64,000 nt of DNA from Maricaulis virginensis (GTDB lineage: Bacteria > Pseudomonadota > Alphaproteobacteria > Caulobacterales > Maricaulaceae). Both the position numbers and the translations under genes were made by a program. The stretch lies in the NCBI RefSeq assembly GCF_027922185.1, contig NZ_BSFE01000002.1, positions 186,001-250,000 of the forward strand. The letters run 5' to 3'. Below the pieces are notes generated by a model, which saw only the letters and a program-made list of their open reading frames with translations, was not told the DNA's origin and searched no databases. Positions 24,841 through 34,011 of this stretch are shown here, in pieces (positions within the stretch are counted from its first letter, which is position 1; each line of letters begins with the position of its first letter).

Positions 24841-25488
24841 TTACGCGTCGTCGCTCTTCTGGTTGATGACTTCCGGCTCGGCCGGGGTCGCATCTTCGTC
24901 TTCGGCTTCCGGCGTCAGCACGGCGCGCGAACCCTGCAGGGTGGCGACGGTGAAGTCACGGTCGGTGATGGTGGAGGTCACACCCTTCGGCAGCGGAATG
25001 GCCGAGATGTGGATGGAGTCGCCGATATCGAGGCCGCTCAGGTCGGCTTCGATCGATTCCGGGATGGCGCCGGCCGGGCAGTTCAGCTCGACCACGTGGC
25101 GGACCACGTTCAGCACGCCGCCGCGCTTGAGGCCCGGGCACTTCTCTTCATTGATGAAGTGGACGGTGACTTCCACGTCGATCCGGGTCTTCTCGGTCAC
25201 GCGGAACAGGTCAACATGCATCGGGGCGTCGGACACCGGGTGGAACTGGATGTCGCGGGCGATGACCTTCTGGCGCTTGCCTTCGTGCTCCAGCTCCATC
25301 ATGTGGGAGATGAACTGGCCGGTCAGCAGGGCCTTGCGGATCTCGTTGCCGCGCAGGTTGATGGAGACCGGATCCTGGTCGCCGCCATAGAGGACGCCCG
25401 GGACCAGATCTTCACGGCGAGCCGCGCGGGCTGCGCCCTTGCCGGTGCCTTCACGAACGTCGACGTTGAGAACGATGTTGGAGCTCAT
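24841..25488 (-). CDS. rplY: 50S ribosomal protein L25 (general stress protein Ctc form)
   Basis: L25 binds 5S rRNA. The 215-aa product has the N-terminal L25 domain (REGTGKGAARAARRED at about 12-27, VPGVLYGG) and the long C-terminal TL5/Ctc domain (VTVHFINEEKCPGLKRGG), followed by an acidic tail. The long form is usual in alphaproteobacteria, where rplY and pth are neighbours. Confidence 0.96.
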   Translation of the reverse strand: MSSNIVLNVDVREGTGKGAARAARREDLVPGVLYGGDQDPVSINLRGNEIRKALLTGQFISHMMELEHEGKRQKVIARDIQFHPVSDAPMHVDLFRVTEKTRIDVEVTVHFINEEKCPGLKRGGVLNVVRHVVELNCPAGAIPESIEADLSGLDIGDSIHISAIPLPKGVTSTITDRDFTVATLQGSRAVLTPEAEDEDATPAEPEVINQKSDDA

Positions 25489-25650
25489 CGGTCCTGTTCC
25501 TTAAATGCAAACGCCGCCTCCAGCCGGATCAAGGCGGGCGGCGATCTGTCATGGCCTCGTGCCACAGTGTTATTTCGAGCGGCGGGCTATAACCGATCCA
25601 CAAGCGCCGCGCAACCGCGACGGCAGGGAAGAGTCAGCGACTCAGACAAT

Positions 25651-26103
25651 CTACCACGGTGTGAACCGCAAACTGTCTGCATGGGTGGTTTGCACCTCTG
25701 CCCACTGTTCCGGCGTGAAACCGACCGGTGCCCCATGCAGGAAGATGTGGTCGTATCCGTCGACGACGTTATTGCCGTCGCAGTCCCGGCCGCTGACGAT
25801 TGAGGACATCGCATCAACGAGGTCGCGGCCGGAGGCAGCTTCGGCGGCACCTGCCGCGTCTCTCACGGCGTCGGCATCTGCGAGGCCGATAAACCGGTCA
25901 ACACGTGCAACAACGCCTGTTTGCCGGTCGCGGTAATAGAAGATTCCGTTGCTCGCAGCCGGGCAGGCGGACTCTGCCGGAGATGCACCGGAAGCGTGTT
26001 CCTGTTCGGAGTCCTGAGACGCCCATGCATCCTGCAGGATGCCGCCGCAAAGAAGCCCAACGGCCCCCAGCAATAAGGTCCGCACAACCACCATCCGTTT
26101 CAA
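25651..26103 (-). CDS. Small secreted protein with a dockerin/EF-hand-like loop
   Basis: The 150-aa precursor has a hydrophobic signal sequence (about 4-28, ending AWA). The mature part has cysteines at about 47 and 107 and the loop GRDCDGNNVVDGYDHIF, which matches the D-x-D-G-N-x-x-x-D-x-x-D calcium-binding pattern of dockerin- and thrombospondin-type repeats. Only one such loop is present, so cellulosome-type docking is unlikely. I do not recognise the family. It precedes no obvious operon partner; prs lies 40 bases upstream... in the opposite sense of transcription order, prs ends just after position 26144. Confidence 0.55.
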   Translation of the reverse strand: MKRMVVVRTLLLGAVGLLCGGILQDAWASQDSEQEHASGASPAESACPAASNGIFYYRDRQTGVVARVDRFIGLADADAVRDAAGAAEAASGRDLVDAMSSIVSGRDCDGNNVVDGYDHIFLHGAPVGFTPEQWAEVQTTHADSLRFTPW

Positions 26104-26143
26104 TCATCGGTGGGAAAAAACGTACAAGCGGCCTTTGATTGTG

Positions 26144-27076
26144 TCAATCGAACAGCTTGGAGACCGACTCGTCATTGGCGATCCGGCGGATCGCTTCGCC
26201 GAGCAGCGGGGCGACGGAGAGGCGGCGCACCTTTTCGGTCTGGGTGGAATTCGGCGGTTCGAGAATCGAGTCGGTGACGACCAGTTCGCGCAGCTGCGAC
26301 TTGGCGACCCGGCCCTGGGCATCCTTGGACAGCACGCCGTGGGTGACATAGGCCGACACTTCGGTCGCGCCCTTGGCCAGCAGCGCGTCGGCGGCGTTGA
26401 CCAGCGTGCCGCCCGAATCGCACATGTCGTCGAACAGGATGCAGCGGCGGCCTTCGACCTCACCGATGATGTTCATCACTTCGGCCACGCCGGCCTTGGG
26501 GCGGCGCTTGTCGACGATGGCGATCTCGGCATCGAGCAGCTTGGCCAGCGCCCGGGCGCGCACCACGCCGCCGACATCCGGCGAGACGATCAGCAGATTG
26601 TCGGTCTGGTAGCGCCGGCGGATATCGTCCTCCATCACCTTGGTGGCGAAGAGATTGTCGGTCGGGATGTCGAAAAAGCCCTGGATCTGGCCGGCATGCA
26701 GGTCGACCGTGAGAACGCGGTCGGCGCCGGCCTTGGCGATCAGATTGGCGACCAGCTTGGCGGAGATCGGCGTGCGGCCGCCGGTTTTCCGGTCCTGCCG
26801 GGCGTAGCCGAAATAGGGAATGACCGCCGTGATCCGCCGCGCACTGGCGCGCACCAGCGCGTCGATGCAGATCAGCAGCTCCATCAGATGGTCATTGGCC
26901 GGCGAGGAGGTCGACTGGATGACGAAGACGTCTTCGCCCCGCACATTCTCGTCGATCCGCACGAAGATCTCGCCATCGGCGAAGCGTTCGATCTCGCTCG
27001 CGCACAGGGGCGCATCCAGGTAATCGGCAATCGCTCTGGCCAACTCGCGATTGGCCGTTCCCGACATCAGTTTCAT
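26144..27076 (-). CDS. prs: Ribose-phosphate pyrophosphokinase
   Basis: Prs makes PRPP from ribose-5-phosphate and ATP, the precursor for purines, pyrimidines, NAD, His and Trp. The 310-aa protein has the N-terminal KLMSGTANRELARAIA, FADGEIFVRI, the flexible-loop YGYARQDRKTGGR-like segment (FGYARQDRKTGGRTP), the DLHAGQIQGFFDIP strand and the PRPP loop CILFDDMCDSGGTL. PRPP feeds the apt, NadC and possible phosphoribosyltransferase genes in this window. Confidence 0.97.
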   Translation of the reverse strand: MKLMSGTANRELARAIADYLDAPLCASEIERFADGEIFVRIDENVRGEDVFVIQSTSSPANDHLMELLICIDALVRASARRITAVIPYFGYARQDRKTGGRTPISAKLVANLIAKAGADRVLTVDLHAGQIQGFFDIPTDNLFATKVMEDDIRRRYQTDNLLIVSPDVGGVVRARALAKLLDAEIAIVDKRRPKAGVAEVMNIIGEVEGRRCILFDDMCDSGGTLVNAADALLAKGATEVSAYVTHGVLSKDAQGRVAKSQLRELVVTDSILEPPNSTQTEKVRRLSVAPLLGEAIRRIANDESVSKLFD

Positions 27077-27148
27077 GGCTGGTGGTCCCCGGCAGTCACA
27101 CTCGCGCGCTGATTAACAGACGCACGCCGGGGATTGAAGCTGAAATGC

Positions 27149-28231
27149 TCAGCGTGCGGCGAATCCCGGCGGGGCCGGCAGGCCGTCCGCGTCGAGGCAG
27201 ACGAGTTTGAACAGCGTGCCCATCTGCTCCGGATCGGTCAGCCGCCAGACCTGGCGGGCGAAGACGGCGCGCTTGTCCGGCGCGGCCTGGCACAGCGCGG
27301 CAGCACGCGCTTCCAGCCCCAGTCCGACAAGGAAATCGCCCTGGGTCACCGGACCGCTGACGGTCAGTCCCGCAGCGCGCGCAGCGGCTGCGAGGCTCTC
27401 GAAATCGACACGGGCGGTGAGGTCGGCTGTGCCTGGCGCTTCCAGCGGCGGTACTTTCTTATGAGCCTTGACGGCCTGCAGCGTGTCGCCGGTCTCGCTC
27501 GTGGCGGGGCCGTAGTCGATGAAGAGGGCGCGGCCGGGTGCTTCGGCAAAGCGGGCGGCCAGCGCATCGACGACCTGGCGGTCGCCGGGCCGCAGCTCGG
27601 CCAGGCTGTCCTCGGGCGCATCGCGCAGGCGTTCGGGAATGAGATCCGCATCGGCACCCAGCGGCGGGCCGAGCACGAAGACGAAGGCCTCGTCCGCGTC
27701 CAGCCCGATCATCCGCTCATGCCAGTCGTCGCCGCGGCGGATGGCCTGGCGCACGGGCAGGCAGTCGAGGAATTCATTGCCCAGTACGATGGCGGGCCCC
27801 GCCGGCACGCTCTCCAGCCGGTCCACCCAGCGGATCTGTGCGCCGGTCGGCCCCAGCGTTTGCGCCTGTACGGCCTTCAGCGCGGCCGAGGCCTCGATCA
27901 GCACGACGTGCGCCGCATCCACGAAGCCGGGCACCGTGCGGGCGGCCCGCAGCGCATCCGCCATCATGGTGCCGCGGCCGGGACCCAGCTCGACGAGCTG
28001 GAAGGCCGCAGGCTTGCCCATATCCATCCAGGACTGCGCCGCCCACAATCCCATCAGCTCGCCGAACATCTGGCTGATTTCCGGTGCGGTGATGAAGTCC
28101 GCCCCGGCGCCGATCGGATCCTTGGTGGCGTAGTAACCCTCGCGCGGATCGAACAGCGCTTCGGTCATGAAGGCGGCGATGGACATCGGACCCGTCTGGC
28201 GGATCCGGTCACGCAGGCGGTCGGCAATCAT
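27149..28231 (-). CDS. MidA/NDUFAF7-family protein arginine methyltransferase-like
   Basis: The 360-aa protein has the NDUFAF7/MidA (DUF185, COG1565) hallmarks: the DPREGYYATKDPIGAGADFITAPEIS-type N-terminus (positions about 28-53), the AdoMet motif VELGPGRGTMM, and GNEFLDCLPVRQ. In mitochondria this enzyme methylates an arginine of a complex I subunit during assembly; the bacterial role is inferred to be similar. It starts three bases before the lgt stop region, so lgt and this gene are probably one transcript. Confidence 0.92.
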   Translation of the reverse strand: MIADRLRDRIRQTGPMSIAAFMTEALFDPREGYYATKDPIGAGADFITAPEISQMFGELMGLWAAQSWMDMGKPAAFQLVELGPGRGTMMADALRAARTVPGFVDAAHVVLIEASAALKAVQAQTLGPTGAQIRWVDRLESVPAGPAIVLGNEFLDCLPVRQAIRRGDDWHERMIGLDADEAFVFVLGPPLGADADLIPERLRDAPEDSLAELRPGDRQVVDALAARFAEAPGRALFIDYGPATSETGDTLQAVKAHKKVPPLEAPGTADLTARVDFESLAAAARAAGLTVSGPVTQGDFLVGLGLEARAAALCQAAPDKRAVFARQVWRLTDPEQMGTLFKLVCLDADGLPAPPGFAAR

Positions 28232-28234
28232 GGC

Positions 28235-29116
28235 TCAGGCCCTGGCGGCAGCGGCGGGTTTGAGGGCGCGGCGGATCAGCCAGACGCCCGCGGCGATCAT
28301 CGGCAGCGAGAGCAGCATGCCCATGGTGACATAGCCGCGCAGGGCTTCGGGCATGTGCGCATCCGGCTCGCGCACGGTTTCCAGCAGGGCCCGGAACAGG
28401 CCGTAGCTCAACAGGAAGAGACCGGCATTGAGGCCCGGCTTTTCCAGCGAGCGGAATTTCCAGGTCGCGATATTGACGATGGCGAACAGGGCCAGGCCTT
28501 CCAGCGCCGCTTCGTAGAGCTGGCTGGGATGGCGCGGTGTGCACAAGGGGTCGGTGGCAAAGCGCAGGCCCCAGGGCAGGTCGGTCGGACGGCCCCACAG
28601 CTCACCATTGATGAAGTTGGCCAGCCGGCCGAACAGGAGACCGATCGGGGTCACCACCGCAGCCGCATCGGCGATGCGCATCAGATCCAGCTTTTCGCGG
28701 CGGGCGAAGACGAAGAGCGCCAGCGAGACGCCGATCAACCCGCCATGGAAGGCCATGCCGCCATCGGTGATACCCAGCACAATGTCCTGCGGCCGTTCCC
28801 AGATCATGTCGGGCATGTAGAAGATGACATAGCCCAGCCGCCCGCCGGCGATGACGCCCAGCGTGGCCCAGATCAGCAGATCGTCCACCTGGGTTTCCGT
28901 GAAGGGGGCCTTGGGTTTCTTCGCGCCGGCCGGGTGCCAGATCTGCGGCCGCCGGGCGAGGGCGATCATGTAGCGCCAGCCGAGCAGCAGGCCGGCAATA
29001 TAGGCCAGCGCGTACCAGCGCAGATCGAAACGCAATTCCATGCCGAACAGGTCGAACGGGCCGATCGTGAACAGGATGGGGTCGATCAGGTCGAAGCTGG
29101 GCGGACAGAATTCCAT
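28235..29116 (-). CDS. lgt: Prolipoprotein diacylglyceryl transferase
   Basis: Lgt moves diacylglycerol from phosphatidylglycerol to the lipobox cysteine of prolipoproteins in the inner membrane. The 293-aa protein has seven probable helices and the signature GRLANFINGELWGRPTDLPWG plus HPSQLYEA and the first-half motif GGMAFHGGLIG (conserved His). The ATG at 29116 is chosen because upstream codons give an unlikely cysteine-rich extension. It probably acts on the lipoprotein at 59145-60134 among others. Confidence 0.96.
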   Translation of the reverse strand: MEFCPPSFDLIDPILFTIGPFDLFGMELRFDLRWYALAYIAGLLLGWRYMIALARRPQIWHPAGAKKPKAPFTETQVDDLLIWATLGVIAGGRLGYVIFYMPDMIWERPQDIVLGITDGGMAFHGGLIGVSLALFVFARREKLDLMRIADAAAVVTPIGLLFGRLANFINGELWGRPTDLPWGLRFATDPLCTPRHPSQLYEAALEGLALFAIVNIATWKFRSLEKPGLNAGLFLLSYGLFRALLETVREPDAHMPEALRGYVTMGMLLSLPMIAAGVWLIRRALKPAAAARA

Positions 29117-29230
29117 GAATGACTCAGCGGGTTGCGGGTGGCACATGCAGATGTGACGGATCGGCGCGTTGCGCTTTTCCGCCATGGGCCGCATATAGGT
29201 GGCCGTTCGTCACTCTAATGGCTTTCTTTG

Positions 29231-29539
29231 ATGCAAACGCGCAACCCGCTTCTGAATGATTTTGCCGATCTGATGACCGACGCCTTCGGCGCCGCACAGG
29301 CGATGGGCGAGGAGGCGCGCGCCGTTTTCCGGGCGCGTGCGGATCGCATGATCGCCGACATGGATCTGGTGAGCCGTGAGGAATTCGACGCCGTGAAGGC
29401 GGCGCTCGACGATTCGCGGGCCGAGATCGATGCGCTGAAAGCCCGTCTCGAGGCGCTGGAAACGCCGGCCCAGCCGAAGGCGGCGAGCCGCGCGAAGAAG
29501 CCGGCCACGAAGGCCCGCGCGCCGAAATCCACGAACTGA
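29231..29539 (+). CDS. ubiK: Ubiquinone biosynthesis accessory factor UbiK
   Basis: UbiK (BMFP, formerly DUF526/YqiC) is a small coiled-coil protein that binds UbiJ and promotes aerobic ubiquinone synthesis. The 102-aa product starts MQTRNPLLNDFADLMTDAFG, contains the R.DRMIADMDLVSREEFDAVK region and a C-terminal coiled coil (SRAEIDALKARLEALE), then an alphaproteobacterial basic A/K/P tail. Ubiquinone supplies the bc1 complex encoded at 4820-7551. Confidence 0.9.
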   Translation: MQTRNPLLNDFADLMTDAFGAAQAMGEEARAVFRARADRMIADMDLVSREEFDAVKAALDDSRAEIDALKARLEALETPAQPKAASRAKKPATKARAPKSTN

Positions 29540-29541
29540 CA

Positions 29542-29562
29542 CGGCCGCACAGGCCGCTTTTT
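29542..29562 (+). terminator. Short intrinsic terminator after ubiK
   Basis: CGGCC-GCACA-GGCCG followed by CTTTTTATT directly after the stop codon. Confidence 0.65.
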
Positions 29563-29636
29563 ATTGCGCCTGACGCAGCGCGGTCATACCGTCCATGCAC
29601 GGTGTGATGTGCAGCGCAGACGAAGGAACGTACTCC

Positions 29637-30140
29637 ATGGACCTCCTGTCAGATGAATTCGCACCCTCTGTGACCGACCCCCTCGACGCGGTCGAACAGG
29701 CGGTTATTGCCGAGCAGTATCCTTATGATCGCGACGAGATGGGCGAGCTGCACCTGACGGCCTCCGGCGCGTGGCGCGATCACCAGATCTGGTTCGCCTG
29801 GCGTGAAGAGCTCGAAGCGCTGCACATCTGTGCCAGTCTCGACCTGAAAGTGCCCTCCAACAAGTTCCGCGATGTCTGCGAACTGGTGGCGCGCCTGAAC
29901 GAAAAGCTGTGGCTGGGCCATTTCGACGTCTGGTTCGAGGACGGCTCGATCGTCTATCGCCACGCCCTGTCCCTGCCCAATGGCGAGACCGTGTCGCCGG
30001 CCCAGGCGGCCGCCATGATTTCGGCTGCGCGCGAGGCCGGCGAGCGCTTCTATCCGGCCTTCCACTTCCTTGTGTGGGGCGGAAAGAATGTCGAGGAGGC
30101 GGCCGCTGCCGCCATGTTCGAAACGGCAGGTGAGGCCTGA
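29637..30140 (+). CDS. YbjN domain-containing protein
   Basis: The 167-aa protein carries the YbjN fold (type III secretion chaperone-like): WFAWREELEALHICASLDLKVP, then NEKLWLGHFDVWFEDGSIVYRHAL, and a C-terminal helix. The ATG at 29637 is preferred for length and follows GTACTCC...; an upstream in-frame start is less likely. Function in this family is poorly defined (regulation or stress). It is directly followed by proC, nine bases downstream, a pairing found in alphaproteobacteria. Confidence 0.85.
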   Translation: MDLLSDEFAPSVTDPLDAVEQAVIAEQYPYDRDEMGELHLTASGAWRDHQIWFAWREELEALHICASLDLKVPSNKFRDVCELVARLNEKLWLGHFDVWFEDGSIVYRHALSLPNGETVSPAQAAAMISAAREAGERFYPAFHFLVWGGKNVEEAAAAAMFETAGEA

Positions 30141-30148
30141 GGCGCACC

Positions 30149-31006
30149 ATGTCGAAGATTGAAAAGATTGCCCTTATCGGCGGGGGTCATATGGGCGGGG
30201 CCCTGGCCGCCGCCTGGCTGCGCGGCGGCAAGCGCGCCAAGGTCGCGGCCGAAAACCTCATCGTGGTCGACCCGTCGCCGGGCGAGACCATCCAGGCGCT
30301 GGCCGAGAAGCACGATTTCACGATCAGCGAAGCGCTGAGTCTTGAGCAAGCCGAGCGGGCCGATCTCGTCGTCCTGGCCATCAAGGTGCAGGCCGCCGAC
30401 ACTGTCGCGGCCCATCTCAACCAGGTCATGCGCGACGACACCGCGCTGCTCTCGACCATTGCCGGCGTGTCGCTGAACCGCCTGGCGCTGGCCTTTGGCG
30501 ACCGGCCGATCATGCGTGCCATCCCCAATACCGCCTCGGAAATCGGGGCCGGGGTGACGGTGTGCGTGGCCAACGAGGCGGGTGACGCGCTGGAAGCGGA
30601 AATCACGCGCCTGCTCAAGGGGGCGGGCAGTGTGGAATGGGTGCATGACGAGCGTCTGATCGGTGCTGTCGGTGCCGTGTCCGGGGCCGGTCCGGCCTAT
30701 GTCTTCCTGCTCGCCGAAGCCCTTGCAGGCGCCGGCGTTGCCGAAGGCCTGCCGCGGGACCTGGCCGAACGTCTGGCGCGCGAAACGATCGTGGGCGCCG
30801 GGGCGCTGCTCGCCTCGTCGAAAAAGTCGCCGCAGGAATTGCGCCGGGCCGTCACGCCGGTCGGGGGGACTACCCAGGCTGCGCTCGATGTGCTGATGGG
30901 CGGTGGCGGCGGACTGCCCGAGCTGGTCCGCCAGGCCGTGGCCGCGGCCGAGCGCCGCTCCCGCCAGCTGGCCGCCAATAGCGGCAATGGCGGCCGCGAA
31001 CGCTAG
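30149..31006 (+). CDS. proC: Pyrroline-5-carboxylate reductase
   Basis: ProC performs the last step of proline synthesis, NAD(P)H-dependent reduction of pyrroline-5-carboxylate. The 285-aa protein has the Rossmann motif ALIGGGHMGGAL, the RAIPNTASEIGAGVTV substrate segment, and the dimer-domain signature AVSGAGPAYVFLLAEAL. GG replaces the more usual GCGNMG/GAGNMG pattern only in detail. The length is normal for the family. Confidence 0.95.
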   Translation: MSKIEKIALIGGGHMGGALAAAWLRGGKRAKVAAENLIVVDPSPGETIQALAEKHDFTISEALSLEQAERADLVVLAIKVQAADTVAAHLNQVMRDDTALLSTIAGVSLNRLALAFGDRPIMRAIPNTASEIGAGVTVCVANEAGDALEAEITRLLKGAGSVEWVHDERLIGAVGAVSGAGPAYVFLLAEALAGAGVAEGLPRDLAERLARETIVGAGALLASSKKSPQELRRAVTPVGGTTQAALDVLMGGGGGLPELVRQAVAAAERRSRQLAANSGNGGRER

Positions 31007-31016
31007 GGGCATCGAG

Positions 31017-31045
31017 AGGGACATGTACCTTTGGTACGTGTCCCT
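31017..31045. terminator. Strong hairpin between convergent proC and histidine-kinase genes
   Basis: AGGGACATGTACC (31017-31029) pairs with GGTACGTGTCCCT (31033-31045) with one G-T pair and a TTT loop. No T-run follows on either strand. Two imperfect 15-base direct repeats beginning GTGTCCC follow. It could act as a transcription barrier or be a repetitive element. Confidence 0.5.
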
Positions 31046-31098
31046 TGGCGTCGTGTCCCCTGGTGTCTCGTCCGGGAAAACTGGCGTGCAGTACAGCG

Positions 31099-32415
<1,317 letters not shown>

Positions 32416-32475
32416 GGCAGTGTGCCTCTCTGCGCCAACCCGGCCGGATAGCTTGCGCAGGCGCGGGCGGGCACG

Positions 32476-32596
32476 CCCTCTCCCTTGGGAGAGGGCCGGG
32501 GAGAGGGGGAAGACACAGCCATCGCCTCCTCCGGCGCTAGCGGGATGTCCCCCTCATCCGCCCTTCGGGCACCTTCTCCCCGGGGAGAAGGGGTGG
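32476..32596 (+). repeat. Palindromic intergenic repeat, type A (copy 3)
   Basis: CCCTCTCCCTTGGGAGAGGG at 32476-32495 and CCGCCCTTCGGGC followed by ACCTTCTCCCCGGGGAGAAGG at the other end repeat the modules of 15021-15162. It separates the response-regulator and kinase genes. Confidence 0.75.
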
Positions 32597-32635
32597 GCAA
32601 AAACTCCGAGTAAAAAAGACGTACTTCCACGAGGC

Positions 32636-33337
32636 TCAGTCCTCGAAGATCGGATCGGCCGCGAGGCGATAGCCTTCGCCGCGGACGGTCTGGAGGTGGA
32701 GCGGCTCCTTGGGGTCTGTCTCGATCTTGCGCCGCAGCCGTGTGACCTGGACGTCGACGGCCCGTTCACCGCCACCCGTGCGTTCGGACAGGGACAGCCG
32801 GGAGACGGTCTGTCCGGCCGATGCGGCCAGTGCCGCCAGCAGAGCGGCTTCCCCGCCGGTGAGCCGCACCGGTTCGCCCCGCCGGCTCAGGCTTTCCCGG
32901 CCGATGTCGAAATGCCAGTCGCCGAAAGCGACCTGCCGGATTGCCGCCGTCACCGGCCGCGCCCGGCGCAGGATCGCATTGATCCGCAAGACCAGTTCTT
33001 CCGGCTCGAAGGGTTTGGCGAGATAGTCGTCGGCGCCCAGCGACAGCCCCTTGATACGGTCCTCGGCCTCGCCGCGGGCGGTGAGCAGCAGGATGGGCGT
33101 ATCGCCCCGCTTGCGCACGGCTTCGGTCAGCTCGAACCCGTTCATGCCCGGCATCATCACATCGAGAACCAGGAGATCGAAGGCGAGCGAGTTGAGGGTC
33201 GACAGGGCCTTGGCGGCATTCGGCGCCGTGGAGACGCGGAAGCCGCGTTCCTGGAGGTAGCGCTTGAGAAGGGTCCTGATCCGGTCGTCATCGTCGACGA
33301 CGAGAATATGGGCATCACCGCCGGCCAGCTCCGCCAT
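32636..33337 (-). CDS. OmpR-family response regulator
   Basis: A 233-aa two-domain regulator: receiver domain with acidic pair VVDDDDR, phospho-acceptor Asp in LVLDVMMPGMNG and Lys in YLAKPFEPEEL, then an OmpR/PhoB winged-helix domain ending with VDVQVTRLRRKIE and VRGEGYRL. It is co-oriented with the EnvZ-type kinase; a type A repeat lies in the 220-bp gap between them, which may alter how much kinase is made per regulator. Confidence 0.93.
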   Translation of the reverse strand: MAELAGGDAHILVVDDDDRIRTLLKRYLQERGFRVSTAPNAAKALSTLNSLAFDLLVLDVMMPGMNGFELTEAVRKRGDTPILLLTARGEAEDRIKGLSLGADDYLAKPFEPEELVLRINAILRRARPVTAAIRQVAFGDWHFDIGRESLSRRGEPVRLTGGEAALLAALAASAGQTVSRLSLSERTGGGERAVDVQVTRLRRKIETDPKEPLHLQTVRGEGYRLAADPIFED

Positions 33338-33394
33338 GCCGTCTCCTGATCTGTGTCCTGTCCAGAATGGCCTGTGCCGCCGCGCGGCTCAAGT

Positions 33395-34006
33395 TCAGGC
33401 CTGCGGCTTGCGGCGCAGATAACCCAGCCCGGTCGCTAGGCTCAGTGCGGCGGTCAGCCAGACGGCAATGATCCAGCCCTCCACCACCCACAGCACGGTA
33501 TGGATGCCGGCGATGGCGGCAATGAGGGGAAAGGCCGTCACGACCATGGCGATGGCGGTCTTCAGCTTGGCCGAGGCGGAAACGGGAAGGGCCGGTTCCG
33601 CCCCGCCGCGGCCCACCATCCGGGTGAGCGTGATGACGGCATCGCGCAGCACGATGGCGGCAACCGGCACGGCCAGTGTGACAGGGCTGCCCAGGATCAT
33701 CGTGTAGACCAGCAGATAGGCATCGACGAGCAGCTTGTCGGCGACGGGGTCGAGCACCGAGCCCAGGCGGGATTCGGCCGACAGGCGCCGGGCGAGCCAG
33801 CCGTCCAGCCAGTCGCTGATGGCGGCGACGACGAAAGCGGCGATGGCAAAGGCGCCCAGCGAGCGGGCGGCGACCGAGGCATCGCCCAGCCAGAGCGGAA
33901 CATTGTAGTCGATCGACCAGAAATAGGATTGCCACAGGGCCCAGGCGCCGCTGACGGCCAGCGCGATGCGCAATATGGTGATGATGTTGGGCAGGGCTTT
34001 CAGCAC
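33395..34006 (-). CDS. pgsA: CDP-diacylglycerol-glycerol-3-phosphate 3-phosphatidyltransferase
   Basis: PgsA makes phosphatidylglycerophosphate, the committed step to phosphatidylglycerol. The 203-aa membrane protein has the CDP-alcohol phosphotransferase motif D-G-W-L-A-R-R-x8-G-x3-D-x3-D (in SDWLDGWLARRLSAESRLG then SVLDPVADK), and five to six helices. It starts five bases after the uvrC stop, the same uvrC-pgsA order seen in many proteobacteria. PG is also the lipid donor for Lgt. Confidence 0.92.
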   Translation of the reverse strand: MLKALPNIITILRIALAVSGAWALWQSYFWSIDYNVPLWLGDASVAARSLGAFAIAAFVVAAISDWLDGWLARRLSAESRLGSVLDPVADKLLVDAYLLVYTMILGSPVTLAVPVAAIVLRDAVITLTRMVGRGGAEPALPVSASAKLKTAIAMVVTAFPLIAAIAGIHTVLWVVEGWIIAVWLTAALSLATGLGYLRRKPQA

Positions 34007-34011
34007 GCGGA

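Noticed and set aside
25651..26103. Cellulosome component
   Set aside because: Only one calcium loop and no cohesin, scaffold or glycoside hydrolase nearby.
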